Positions 31,419 to 40,217 of a DNA stretch of 64,000 nucleotides are shown one piece after another (within the stretch, counting starts at the first letter, position 1; every line of letters begins with the position of its first letter). The notes below the pieces were generated by a model. It was not told the origin of the DNA, searched no databases, and saw nothing but the letters and a program-made list of their open reading frames with translations. The translations under genes and the position numbers were made by a program. The DNA is from Clostridium_AD sp964467165 (lineage in GTDB: Bacteria > Bacillota > Clostridia > Clostridiales > Clostridiaceae). The stretch covers positions 23,474 to 87,473 of the forward strand of contig CAYXOL010000017.1 of NCBI GenBank assembly GCA_964467165.1, written 5' to 3'.

Positions 31419-32315
31419 ATGACAAAAAGTATAATCGAACTTTCAAAAGAAAGAGAAGAAAAATGTCTTGGAAAAGTTTGTTATACATGGGATCACGAAA
31501 AATCAGAATGGGTGTATAAGCTAATAACTAAAGATTGGATAGACAAAGTCAAAGAACACAGGGGTGATTACAATATAATGTCAAGTATATTTCCACCAAA
31601 ACCAGTCATGGTTAAATCAACCTGGCTATACAACAAAAAAGAATACAAACTAACACTCTTAGAAAAAACCAGCCCTGAGGATGAAATTGTAAAAGATTTC
31701 TTAAACAAGGGTTATGAAATAATAACAAGGAAAGAGGCAAGGAAAATTAAGGAAAAAATGAGGAAGCAAGCTTTAAAACAGGAGTTGAAGGACAAAATCA
31801 ATACCAAACTTGCCAAAACTGACGAGAAAATTTCAAAGAAAAAAGTCCTATTAAAAGACACAAAAACAAAACCCGAAGAGCAAACCTTGAAAAAGGTAAT
31901 TAACAAGCTTAGTAAAATTCAAGAGACCTTAATACATAAGCTTGAAGCTATCGGCAAAAAATTCAATCGCTTCAATCCATTCGACGGTCTTAATAGAAAA
32001 GCCAGAAGACTACAACTTCAGAGTAAAAGTAGTTCTAAAGTAAACCCTATAAGAGAATCAACAAATGAGACCATTTACAAAGTTTATAAGGCTAGTATTA
32101 AGGGCCACGATGTTAGGAAATTTGTTGAAGTGATTGCAAAATCAGCAAAAGACGCTTACAGTAGAGTTAAGAAATCTTATCCTAACGATACTGTTGAAAT
32201 ATTATCAGAAATAAAAAACAAAAACGGCAACATAACTGAAAAAATAGAGAAGAAAAAGAAAAAGAAAAATGATATACTTCCTAAGCAAAAAGAAGAGTCT
32301 CTTCAAACTGTCTAG
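31419..32315 (+). CDS. Hypothetical very basic 298-aa protein
   Basis: The first ~100 residues form an ordered domain with Trp residues (CYTWDHEKSEWVYKLITKDW). A long Lys-rich coiled region follows (KINTKLAKTDEKISKKKVLL). Then comes a second small domain, VYKASIKGHDVRKFVEVIAK, and a lysine-run tail. The high charge suggests DNA or RNA binding. It overlaps the polymerase gene by 47 bases, so the two are coupled. No family is recognised. Confidence 0.7.
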   Translation: MTKSIIELSKEREEKCLGKVCYTWDHEKSEWVYKLITKDWIDKVKEHRGDYNIMSSIFPPKPVMVKSTWLYNKKEYKLTLLEKTSPEDEIVKDFLNKGYEIITRKEARKIKEKMRKQALKQELKDKINTKLAKTDEKISKKKVLLKDTKTKPEEQTLKKVINKLSKIQETLIHKLEAIGKKFNRFNPFDGLNRKARRLQLQSKSSSKVNPIRESTNETIYKVYKASIKGHDVRKFVEVIAKSAKDAYSRVKKSYPNDTVEILSEIKNKNGNITEKIEKKKKKKNDILPKQKEESLQTV

Positions 32316-34248
32316 TAAAATAGCAGAACTAACAAGTATATCAGAAATAATTGATGCCGTAAAGGATGAAAAAATATTAGCCCTAGATACAGAAACTACG
32401 GGCTTAAGTTACAATGATAGGGTCATAATGCTTCAATTAGGAACCCTTAATTTAGACCAATACATTATTGATGTTAGGGACATTCCAATTGAAGCATTGC
32501 ACCCTATCTTGTTAAATAAGGTTATCGTTGGCCATAATATAAAATTTGACTATAATATGCTAAAAAAACATGGTATATTATTAAACAACGTATACGATAC
32601 CATGTTGGCAGAAAAAGTCATATATAATGGCGAAATGGATTTTAAAGAGACTATTGATAACAAAAGATTCTCTTTGGCTGGAGTGTATTACAAATACTTC
32701 AAGAAGAAGATCGATAAAGAGATAAGAGAAGAATTCTTAAAAATAGGCGATAAACCTTTTTCATTAGCTAACATCCTATATGGTGCTAACGATGTTCTGT
32801 ATCCACTAAAGATTAAAGAAAAACAAGAACCTTTGATAGAAGAAAGACTATTAGGTAAATGTGTTTCTTTAGAAAATAAAGTAACTTTAGCTTTAGCAGA
32901 TATAGAATATAATGGAATTAAGCTAAACAAAGACAGTTGGTTAAAAATAAGCGAAACATACAAAGCAAAGTCTAAAGAGACAGAAAAAATTCTGGACAGC
33001 ATGATTATTAACAGCAATAATGAAAAAGCTAGAAAATATGTATTGAATGCTGTTCAACTAGATCTATTTACCAACAAACCCTCTAATGAAAAGAGTACAA
33101 CTATAAACTGGAATAGCGATAAACAAGTATATGAAATACTAACAGAAGTTTTTGGCATATATCCAGTTGATAAACATGGGAAACCATCTTCTAGTGCTAA
33201 AGCCATAGAACTACTAACAGAAAAACACGACATAACAGAATTGATATTAAGATATAGAGAAGAACAAAAAGTAGTTAATTCGTTTGGCGAGAGTTTCTTA
33301 AATAAATTCTTAGCAGAAGATGGTAGGATACATACTACTTACAACCAGATAATAGAAACTGGTAGAGTCAGTAGTAGAAATCCTAATATGCAACAAATTC
33401 CTAAAGAAGAAATTTTTAGAAAAGCCTTTGAAGCTGAAGAAGGCAGAGTATTAATAACTGCTGACTACTCTTCACAAGAAGCAAGAATAATGGCTGACAA
33501 AGCTAATGATAGTAGTTATGTAGAATTTTTCAAAACTGGCGATGGTGATATTCACAGTTTCGTAGCTACTAAGATGTTTTCTGCAGCATTTGGTAGAGAA
33601 TTTATTGTAACAAAGACTAACGAAAATAAAGAGTATAGACAGCAAGGTAAAATCTTGAATTTCTTTATATCGTTCGGTGGTTCTGCGTTTACACTTTCCA
33701 AAACTCTAAAGATAAGTATGCAGGAAGCCGAAGTACTAATAAATTCGTTTTATAAAGGATTTCCCGCTCTAAAAGACCTGTTTGATAACTGTAAAAGATT
33801 TGCCTTAGAAAATGGTTACATAAGGACTAACAGTATTACAAACAGGATAAGATATTTTCCTACCTGGAAAATATATAAAAGGTTGTCAGATAAAGGTTTT
33901 TATAACCTAACTGATAAAGAAAGGAAAGAACTTTACAGCATAAAAGGTGCTATTGAAAGAAGAGCACAAAATACTCCAATCCAAGGTACAGCTGGGGATA
34001 TAACCAAAACCGCCTTAGTAATACTAAGAAATAACATATTAAAAGAAAATATAAATCCAGCTGATCCTAACTCCAAAGTTAAGATAGTGAACGTAGTTCA
34101 TGATGAAATAGTCATAGAGTGTTTAGAAGAAGAAAAAGAAAAATGGCAAAGAATACTAGAAGACTCTATGAAAGAAGCTGGTAGAATATTTCTAAAACAC
34201 CTAACTCTAGAAGTAGAATCAGGAGTTTACAAGCACTGGAAACACTAA
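32269..34248 (+). CDS. polA: DNA polymerase, family A, with 3'-5' exonuclease
   Basis: The 659-residue protein shows all motifs in order. Exonuclease motifs are LDTETTGL near 40, VGHNIKFDYNML near 90 and YGANDVLYPL near 175. Polymerase motif A is TADYSSQEARIM near 403. Motif B is RQQGKILNFFISFGG near 461. Motif C is VHDEIV near 612. The metal-binding Asp and Glu residues in both sites are present. There is no 5'-3' exonuclease domain, as in other phage family A enzymes such as T7. It would copy the phage genome, with the helicase and primase encoded downstream. The ATG at 32269 lies inside the preceding gene. Confidence 0.97.
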   Translation: MIYFLSKKKSLFKLSSKIAELTSISEIIDAVKDEKILALDTETTGLSYNDRVIMLQLGTLNLDQYIIDVRDIPIEALHPILLNKVIVGHNIKFDYNMLKKHGILLNNVYDTMLAEKVIYNGEMDFKETIDNKRFSLAGVYYKYFKKKIDKEIREEFLKIGDKPFSLANILYGANDVLYPLKIKEKQEPLIEERLLGKCVSLENKVTLALADIEYNGIKLNKDSWLKISETYKAKSKETEKILDSMIINSNNEKARKYVLNAVQLDLFTNKPSNEKSTTINWNSDKQVYEILTEVFGIYPVDKHGKPSSSAKAIELLTEKHDITELILRYREEQKVVNSFGESFLNKFLAEDGRIHTTYNQIIETGRVSSRNPNMQQIPKEEIFRKAFEAEEGRVLITADYSSQEARIMADKANDSSYVEFFKTGDGDIHSFVATKMFSAAFGREFIVTKTNENKEYRQQGKILNFFISFGGSAFTLSKTLKISMQEAEVLINSFYKGFPALKDLFDNCKRFALENGYIRTNSITNRIRYFPTWKIYKRLSDKGFYNLTDKERKELYSIKGAIERRAQNTPIQGTAGDITKTALVILRNNILKENINPADPNSKVKIVNVVHDEIVIECLEEEKEKWQRILEDSMKEAGRIFLKHLTLEVESGVYKHWKH

Positions 34249-34258
34249 ACAAAATAAA

Positions 34259-34678
34259 ATGATAACACTTTCAGATATTCTAAAAAAGTCCAAAGAAGTT
34301 GACAGTGTAATCGTCTGTACGATAGATTCCTATGTAGAACTTAAAGAGAAAGAGATACCAAAGGATATCTATCCAGATGACAAGACTTTAAATTTGTTTA
34401 TGGATGTACTAAAAGACAGGGATAGACAAAGATTCAAAATGCTTAAAACAAACAACCCAGAAATGTTAGCGTTTGAGTTGTCAGAAGTCTCTGGCTTTAG
34501 AATGTCACTAGACAAAAACAAAATAAAAAATTGGAAAAATCCTTTTAAAACAAGGCAAAAATTTGTGAAGAAATGGGAAAGGTTTGAGTATAAACAGAAT
34601 CTAAGATATGGATATTCTGAAGATACGCTAGACCTTTTAGCAGAAAGATATAGGAGAAGAATAACAAATCCCAAGTAA
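34259..34678 (+). CDS. Hypothetical 139-aa protein
   Basis: The product begins MITLSDILKKSKEVDSVIVC and becomes strongly basic in the second half (KNWKNPFKTRQKFVKKWERF, AERYRRRITN). It lies between DNA polymerase and the helicase-linked gene with a 10-base gap, so a role in replication is likely. No family or catalytic motif is recognised. Confidence 0.7.
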   Translation: MITLSDILKKSKEVDSVIVCTIDSYVELKEKEIPKDIYPDDKTLNLFMDVLKDRDRQRFKMLKTNNPEMLAFELSEVSGFRMSLDKNKIKNWKNPFKTRQKFVKKWERFEYKQNLRYGYSEDTLDLLAERYRRRITNPK

Positions 34679-34745
34679 ATGAAAAACACAAGTTAGCAAA
34701 TCTTACAAATCTTATCTATATTTGGGAAGAAGATTTTGAGATAGA

Positions 34746-35351
34746 ATGGTAATAAATGTAGATACAGATTTGCTTTTTGAAAACCATCTAGAAATAGACG
34801 AGTTTCTAATAGCATACCTAATAGTAAAGAAAAGGCAAGATTTGATAGAGAAATACTTAGACACTTTCAATTTATCTAATACTAAGTATCTCTATTACAT
34901 ATTAAAGAAGTTGGAAGTACTAGGTATGATCGAGGATAAGAACAAGGAGGGAGAATACGATCTCAGCAAAATAACCGTTAAACCGCTATTGAGGAAGCTG
35001 GTTAATTCTAAGAATAAGTTCTACGAAAATTTCGAAGAACTGCTCTTAGTATATCCAACTAGTGTTGTTAGGAGAGACGGTACGATAGATTTTTTGAAAG
35101 TAGACCTTCCTAAGTGTGAAAAACTATACGAAGACATTCTAAAGTCTGGTAAGTTTGAACACGAACATATAATTCAAGCTCTTAAATGGGAAATTGCATT
35201 TAAAGAAAGTAGCGGTAAAATGCAATACATGAAGAGACTACCTAAATGGCTAGCTTCTGAGGAATGGAGATCGTACGAAGGTATACTTAAGAGTATGCCA
35301 CCTACAGTCGCCAAAGAAGACGGTGAATTATATGGGACAAAACTCGAGTAA
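34746..35351 (+). CDS. Hypothetical protein upstream of helicase; possible loader
   Basis: The 201-residue protein has an N-terminal helical region (LEIDEFLIAYLIVKKRQDLI, then LYYILKKLEVLGMIEDK) that resembles a winged-helix domain with a short wing. A helical C-terminal part with LPKWLASEEWRSYE follows. It overlaps the DnaB-like helicase gene by 20 bases, so translation is coupled. Position suggests a helicase loader or initiator, but no motif proves it. Confidence 0.6.
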   Translation: MVINVDTDLLFENHLEIDEFLIAYLIVKKRQDLIEKYLDTFNLSNTKYLYYILKKLEVLGMIEDKNKEGEYDLSKITVKPLLRKLVNSKNKFYENFEELLLVYPTSVVRRDGTIDFLKVDLPKCEKLYEDILKSGKFEHEHIIQALKWEIAFKESSGKMQYMKRLPKWLASEEWRSYEGILKSMPPTVAKEDGELYGTKLE

Positions 35352-36327
35352 CGTGTTAACAATAAAGCACATATCAGAGCCTGTAGACGAGATTGTAAAT
35401 TACATAGACAACAGACGTAAAGGAGTTGTAAAATCTCTAAGGACAAAATGGAAAAAGTTCAACTCTACCACTATGGGCGGCATAGAACCAAATGTCATAA
35501 TTACTGTTGCTGGAATAAGTGGTAGTGGAAAAAGTGCTTTTGTTAATACTTTAGAAACAGATCTATTCGATCTAAATCCGGACGGAAATTTTGTAGTGCT
35601 AAGCTTTTCGTTTGAAATGCTTAGTTCAAGACAGGTTGGTAGGAAGCTATCATATAAACTGTCAAAAACTACTAAAGAACTATATTCAGGTTTACTCAGT
35701 GACGATCCAAAATCTGGGTTAAAAGATTCCGAATTCAACAGGATACTTGAAGTGTCTGAAGCTATAAAAAAGTACGACATTTATTATGTCGATACGCCCG
35801 GAACAGTTGAAGACATCTACGAAACTATTATCAGATTCATGGACATGCCTGAAATTAAAGGAAAATGGGTTATAGTAACACTAGACCACGTTCTTTTAAC
35901 TAAAGGCAACATGTCTGATAAAGAACGAGAAACCATCTATAACATTCAGAAAATGTTCATAGAGGTTAAAAAGATCAAGAAAACGTCTATCATACAGATT
36001 TCGCAAATGAATAGGGATATAGAAAGCAGCGAGAGAATCACAAACCAATCATTACACTTTCCCCTAAGAAGAGACCTATTTGGTTCAGACTCAATATTTC
36101 AGGCTAGTGATTATGTTATAGTGCTTCATAGACCAGAAACTCTAGGTATACGAGCATATGGCATTCACAATTGGCCTGTAAAGGATATATTATACATGCA
36201 TTTTCTAAAGTGCAGAGAGGGAGAACCTAAGATTTTAAGTTTTAGGAACGACTTAAAGTATAACAACATAGAGGAAGTAGATCCTATGGATTTACTTGAA
36301 CCAAAGGCCCAATTACAAATCTCATAA
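35332..36327 (+). CDS. DnaB-like replicative helicase (RecA-fold ATPase)
   Basis: The ATG at 35332 is preferred over a GTG nine bases earlier, giving 331 residues. GISGSGKSAF near residue 65 is the Walker A loop. LSFSFEM resembles the DnaB conserved strand. WVIVTLDHVLL is the Walker B strand. Later IQISQMNRD resembles the family's sensor motif (SQLNR). The C-terminal RR and HFLKCREG segments fit the remaining RecA core. It lacks the N-terminal collar of cellular DnaB. It would unwind the fork with the TOPRIM primase downstream. Confidence 0.9.
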   Translation: MGQNSSNVLTIKHISEPVDEIVNYIDNRRKGVVKSLRTKWKKFNSTTMGGIEPNVIITVAGISGSGKSAFVNTLETDLFDLNPDGNFVVLSFSFEMLSSRQVGRKLSYKLSKTTKELYSGLLSDDPKSGLKDSEFNRILEVSEAIKKYDIYYVDTPGTVEDIYETIIRFMDMPEIKGKWVIVTLDHVLLTKGNMSDKERETIYNIQKMFIEVKKIKKTSIIQISQMNRDIESSERITNQSLHFPLRRDLFGSDSIFQASDYVIVLHRPETLGIRAYGIHNWPVKDILYMHFLKCREGEPKILSFRNDLKYNNIEEVDPMDLLEPKAQLQIS

Positions 36328-36337
36328 AAAGAAAAAC

Positions 36338-36949
36338 ATGAAAAATCTCATTGTTGAAGGATTTGATAACGTATCTGTAGATCTTGGAAACGTAACTGTT
36401 GACATTCGTAAACAGAAAAAAGTAGAAGAAAGTAAAGAAACCGTAAAAAAGCTTTATGTAACATTAGACAACTTGGTATTTGCAAGTATTCTTGCAGATT
36501 CCCTCAAGTCTACCTTCCCTGGAAATGCAATCGAAGACTTTGCTTTTGCCAAAATTCTTAGTGGACAGCTTGTTACTATCGGCTTCGAAATTAACCACAC
36601 TGCTAAAACAGTAGATATTACCTATAAACAATTAGGTGTGGACAATTTCAGGTTAGAAGATCTCTTCGATGCTTCGCATTGGTATGTATGTTCTACACGT
36701 GAACTTGAAGAGTTCGTCAATACTCTTAAAAAAGAGTTGGACAAGATGAAGAGTCAGGTTTTAAAGAATAAGGAAGTGGAACGTGAAAAAGTTCGTATTT
36801 TCACAAACTTCGTAAAGATTGGTTACAATATCTACAAGATTAACAACGGTCTTGTTAATATTGAAGGTCGTCTTTATCGAGTTACCAAATGCCCTATTTT
36901 TGGCCATAAGATTCTGAAACCTGTTTCTTTAATTTGCGAACTTCTATAA
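36338..36949 (+). CDS. Unknown protein, paralog A of an adjacent pair
   Basis: The ATG at 36338 after GAAAAAC is used instead of an upstream TTG, giving 203 residues. Residues ~40-145 contain KKLYVTLDNLVFASILADSL, LVTIGFEINHTAKTVDITYK and STRELEEFVNTLKKEL. These are shared in order with the next gene. An extra ~60-residue C-terminal part follows and is absent from the paralog. No known family or catalytic motif. A terminator-like hairpin separates the two. Confidence 0.75.
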   Translation: MKNLIVEGFDNVSVDLGNVTVDIRKQKKVEESKETVKKLYVTLDNLVFASILADSLKSTFPGNAIEDFAFAKILSGQLVTIGFEINHTAKTVDITYKQLGVDNFRLEDLFDASHWYVCSTRELEEFVNTLKKELDKMKSQVLKNKEVEREKVRIFTNFVKIGYNIYKINNGLVNIEGRLYRVTKCPIFGHKILKPVSLICELL

Positions 36950-36964
36950 TAACCTTTAGTAAAC

Positions 36965-37000
36965 GTAGCCGTATAAGTATAAAGCCTATACGGCTACTTT
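36965..37000 (+). terminator. Terminator/attenuator between paralogs
   Basis: GTAGCCGTATA (36965-36975) pairs perfectly over 11 bp with TATACGGCTAC (36987-36997). TTTCT follows. The short U run may allow read-through into the next gene. Confidence 0.75.
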
Positions 37001-37010
37001 CTAATAAAGT

Positions 37011-37322
37011 ATGGAAAAGAAACTCTTGAAAAAGTTTTACATAACGGTAAACAATATACTTTATACAACTATCCTTGCAAATTCTATTAAGGACATACTT
37101 CCTAAAAATAAGATTAAAGAATTTGCTTTGGATATGTTTCGTAACGGATGTTATATCATGACCATTGGTTTTGAGGTTGACCATAATACTAATAAAGTAG
37201 ATATTGTCTATAAATGTGGAACTAACGAAGGCGACAACCATATATGTGCCTTAAACAAATTTGACAGAAATTTCCTAGAACAATTTATTATGGATCTTAG
37301 AAAAGAAATAAGTATTTTATAA
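37011..37322 (+). CDS. Unknown protein, paralog B of an adjacent pair
   Basis: The 103-residue protein aligns with residues ~40-145 of the preceding gene: KKFYITVNNILYTTILANSI, IMTIGFEVDHNTNKVDIVYK and FLEQFIMDLRKEI. Identity is moderate, so the duplication is old. It lacks the N- and C-terminal parts of its partner. The core pattern is an alpha/beta domain with a TIGFEV-x-H strand. It is followed within 4 bases by the Sak4-like gene. Confidence 0.75.
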   Translation: MEKKLLKKFYITVNNILYTTILANSIKDILPKNKIKEFALDMFRNGCYIMTIGFEVDHNTNKVDIVYKCGTNEGDNHICALNKFDRNFLEQFIMDLRKEISIL

Positions 37323-37326
37323 ACAC

Positions 37327-37989
37327 ATGGCTACATACACACCATACCAGGTTGCCATTATCGGGCCTTCTGGTAGAGGAAAAACAATGAGCTTCAGAAA
37401 TTTAGATCCAGATAAGACTGGATTTATAAATATTGAAGCTAAACCGCTGCCATTTCTGAATAAGTTTAAGCACTATTGCGCACCGTCAGGCTGGCAGGAG
37501 GCTTATAATAAATTGATTGAGTATGGAAAGAATCCTGAAATAGAAGTAGTAGTTTTAGAAAGTTTTTCCGCATATATAGAAAGCGTTCTAAAAACTATGA
37601 GAGAAACCAAAAAGGGATTTGATATATGGTCGGCCTATAATGACGAAATAGGCAGACTTTTGTATATGATTAAGAAGTACCCAAAGCACATTTTCATCAC
37701 TGCACACACTAACTCCGTAATTAACGATGATGGGGCGTCTGAAAGAAGAATTGCCGTAAAAGGTAATGAATGGTCCAATGTTGGAGTAGAAAGGGAATTT
37801 ACCATCGTTAATTTGGCTGGTATTCGAAATATTGAAGGAAAAAAAGAGTATGTCCTATATCTAAACTCTGATGGTAGAGATACTAGCAAAACTCCTCCAT
37901 TTATAGTTGAAAAACTAGGTGGGGTTGAGTTTATCCCTAATGATGCTAATATACTACTTAAGGGTATAGAAGAGGCACAGAAACAATAA
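37327..37989 (+). CDS. AAA/RecA-like ATPase, Sak4-type recombinase-like
   Basis: The 220-residue protein has an early Walker A loop, GPSGRGKT near residue 13, and a Walker B strand EVVVLESFSAY near 75. A later KHIFITAHTN resembles the sensor strand of RecA-like AAA_24 proteins. Small phage RecA-like ATPases (Sak4 family) act with an SSB in annealing or strand exchange. The next gene is an SSB-like protein, which supports the call. It is full length for the family. Confidence 0.85.
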   Translation: MATYTPYQVAIIGPSGRGKTMSFRNLDPDKTGFINIEAKPLPFLNKFKHYCAPSGWQEAYNKLIEYGKNPEIEVVVLESFSAYIESVLKTMRETKKGFDIWSAYNDEIGRLLYMIKKYPKHIFITAHTNSVINDDGASERRIAVKGNEWSNVGVEREFTIVNLAGIRNIEGKKEYVLYLNSDGRDTSKTPPFIVEKLGGVEFIPNDANILLKGIEEAQKQ

Positions 37990-38070
37990 TAATAACAACA
38001 CACACCACATCTTTACAAATCTTTCGAAATTGCCAGAGTTTAATGTGGTTATATACTAAAACACATTAAT

Positions 38071-38685
38071 ATGGCAGATTATATTAATTACAGAGTCACC
38101 AAAGACCTTGAGTCTGAAGGTAGATCTGATTCTTTCATGGATGTTGGAATTCATGAGAACGTAGAATTAACAAAGGTTGAATACGGTAAAACAGATAATG
38201 GAAATGAATTTCTAGCTTTCTATTTTGTTAATCCAGCCAACGAGACGCTTTCACACACTGAGTGGAAACCTAGGGCTAAGGATGCCGAAAAGCTAGAGTC
38301 TGCGGTTATTAACCAAATGAAAAGGGTTAAGCAAATAGTTACAAAGTTTGTTCCGCAAGAACGCTTTGAATTTAACGCTAGCTCTTTCAAAGAATTTGCT
38401 GACAACGTTATAAGGATATTAGGTAACGATTACAAAGGCAAGAAGGTAAGGATTAAGGTTGTATATTCCGGTAAATATACCTCATTGCCTAACTACAGCA
38501 AGTTCCAATTCATCGAATCTATGGATGTTCCTAAAGAAAAGTCCAAGATTAAGATGCTGAGTATAGACAAAGTTACAAGGGAAGATACTCCCGATCCGAC
38601 ACAAACGGTAAACAGTAATCCTTTTGTTAACACTGTAACAAATACTGATACCAGTGTTAGTTCGGATAAAGATCTTCCGTTCTAA
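38071..38685 (+). CDS. ssb: Single-stranded DNA-binding protein-like
   Basis: The 204-residue protein has a beta-rich domain (FLAFYFVNPANETLSHTEW, KKVRIKVVYSGKY), a Ser/Thr/Asn-rich linker and the terminal DKDLPF. That tail closely matches the acidic SSB tip (DDDIPF) that recruits replication partners. The domain does not show a textbook SSB sequence, so an OB fold is inferred. Neighbours are the Sak4-like ATPase and the primase. It would coat single-stranded DNA at the fork. Confidence 0.82.
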   Translation: MADYINYRVTKDLESEGRSDSFMDVGIHENVELTKVEYGKTDNGNEFLAFYFVNPANETLSHTEWKPRAKDAEKLESAVINQMKRVKQIVTKFVPQERFEFNASSFKEFADNVIRILGNDYKGKKVRIKVVYSGKYTSLPNYSKFQFIESMDVPKEKSKIKMLSIDKVTREDTPDPTQTVNSNPFVNTVTNTDTSVSSDKDLPF

Positions 38686-38694
38686 TATATAACA

Positions 38695-38804
38695 AGAAGG
38701 GGGGAGTCCTGACTATGTGTCTCGGCGCATGTTCCGGTTTCGGTAGAATGCCCAACAGGAGTCACTAAATAGTCGAATTTACACGAAGGTACCCCCCTTC
38801 TTTT
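38695..38804 (+). ncRNA. Small structured RNA containing a pseudoknot
   Basis: AGAAGGGGGG (38695-38704) pairs with CCCCCCTTCT (38792-38801), 10 bp, followed by UUU. Inside, TCCTG (38707-38711) pairs with CAGGA (38756-38760). (G)ACTAT (38711-38716) pairs with ATAGT(C) (38769-38774). These two stems cross to form an H-type pseudoknot. A smaller CCG/CGG hairpin lies between. It fills the gap between SSB and primase genes. It can end transcription, but the internal knot suggests an added function. Confidence 0.7.
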
Positions 38805-38815
38805 ACCCAACTACT

Positions 38816-39796
38816 ATGTATAATACTTTAAAAATAGAGCAAAAATCCCTTGAAAATATCCTAAAACATACCACAGAATATGACATATTCAGGTATTATT
38901 TAGGTAAAAATTTTGAAATTGGTAAGGTTATTAAATCCCCATTAAGGAAAGATACCAACCCATCGTTTGGAATATTCAGAAGTAACAAGGATAATGTTCT
39001 ACTATTTAAAGATTTTGGCACGGGAGAAACTGGTGATTGTGTTAAATTAGTATCTTTGTTATTAAATATAAATTATAAACAAGCTTTAGAAGATATTTAT
39101 AACAATGTTGTACTAAATAATAACATACCAATTACAGAAATCGGAGAAAAAGTTTCAAAAAGTCCTAAAGATTCCTACACGACAATACTAATAAAAGAAA
39201 GAAAGTTTAATAAATATGACGAAGAGTATTGGTCTCAGTATGGAATAACCGAAGAAGATCTAAAAAATGGACTAATATGTCCAATATCTAAGTTTTGGAT
39301 TAATGAAAAAGTATTTGAATTCTCTAATAAACCGCCTAATATAGGGTATGCTATAAGAATATTTGACAGATATAAAATATATATGCCATTATCTAGCAAT
39401 AATAGGTTTCTAACTAATGCTAATAGCTACTATATATATGGCTATGAACTTTTACCAGAAGGAATAGAGAATTTAATTATAACAAAATCAGCCAAGGATT
39501 GCTTAGTTTTAAAGAAATACGGTATATATTCTATATCTACTCAAAGTGAAACTCAAGATATTCCAGAAGTGATAATAAATACCTTGAAAAGTAGATTTAA
39601 GAATATAGCAATATTGTACGACAATGATACAACTGGCATTAATAATGCCTCAAAAATATCCGCTAAATACGGATTTAAAAAGATATTTATCGACGATTAT
39701 TGGAAATGCAAAGACATTTCTGATTTTAGGAAAATGTGGGGATACAACATAACTATGTACTATGCAGAGAAGATTAAAGCGAAAGCGTTCTATTAA
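38816..39796 (+). CDS. DnaG-type primase (TOPRIM)
   Basis: The 326-residue protein begins with a region resembling the DnaG CHC2 zinc domain, but without the Cys/His knuckles (PLRKDTNPSFGIFRSNKDNV, then LFKDFGTGETGDCVKL). The C-terminal half carries a TOPRIM fold: IITKSAKDCLVLKKYGIYSI (a Lys replaces the usual Glu of EGxxD at this position), and ILYDNDTTGINNA with the DxD-type metal site. A last strand FIDDYWKCKDISDF follows. It would synthesise RNA primers for the polymerase and work with the DnaB-like helicase. It overlaps the nuclease gene by 35 bases. Confidence 0.85.
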   Translation: MYNTLKIEQKSLENILKHTTEYDIFRYYLGKNFEIGKVIKSPLRKDTNPSFGIFRSNKDNVLLFKDFGTGETGDCVKLVSLLLNINYKQALEDIYNNVVLNNNIPITEIGEKVSKSPKDSYTTILIKERKFNKYDEEYWSQYGITEEDLKNGLICPISKFWINEKVFEFSNKPPNIGYAIRIFDRYKIYMPLSSNNRFLTNANSYYIYGYELLPEGIENLIITKSAKDCLVLKKYGIYSISTQSETQDIPEVIINTLKSRFKNIAILYDNDTTGINNASKISAKYGFKKIFIDDYWKCKDISDFRKMWGYNITMYYAEKIKAKAFY

Positions 39797-40217
39797 CAAA
39801 AAGGTTAGGAACGCCACACAGTCTACTTTTGATAATAAACTCTTTAAAAGTAAACTAGAACTATATTGCTACAAAAGACTTAAAGAACTTAACATACCTT
39901 TTAGGTATGAAGAGTTTGTGTTTAAGATAGTAGACGGCTTTAATTGTACTGCAGATAGTTATGAGAAAAAGAAAAATGGAACATTCGGCAAAGTTTCTAA
40001 AAAAATAAGGCCTATAACATATAAGCCTGATTTTGTAGGTAACGGCTGGATAATAGAAACTAAGGGTAACCCTAATGAAACGTGGCCCATTAGACTAAAA
40101 CTGTTTAAAAAATATTTAACAGAGTTGTCAGAGGATTGGATTCTATTTATACCACGTAATAAAAAACAAGTAGATGAAAGTCTAGAAATAATTAAGAATC
40201 TACATAATGAACAGTAA
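39762..40217 (+). CDS. PD-(D/E)XK endonuclease, possible Holliday-junction resolvase
   Basis: The 151-residue protein shows SKLELYCYKRLKEL near residue 30, with a conserved Glu. It then shows ITYKPDFVGNGWIIETKG near 87, with the D-x(n)-E-x-K metal-binding set. This pattern is seen in small phage PD-(D/E)XK nucleases and in T7 endonuclease I. It would resolve branched DNA or trim during recombination and packaging. It begins inside the primase gene and its end overlaps the next nuclease by 11 bases. Exact subtype uncertain. Confidence 0.8.
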   Translation: MQRRLKRKRSINKKVRNATQSTFDNKLFKSKLELYCYKRLKELNIPFRYEEFVFKIVDGFNCTADSYEKKKNGTFGKVSKKIRPITYKPDFVGNGWIIETKGNPNETWPIRLKLFKKYLTELSEDWILFIPRNKKQVDESLEIIKNLHNEQ

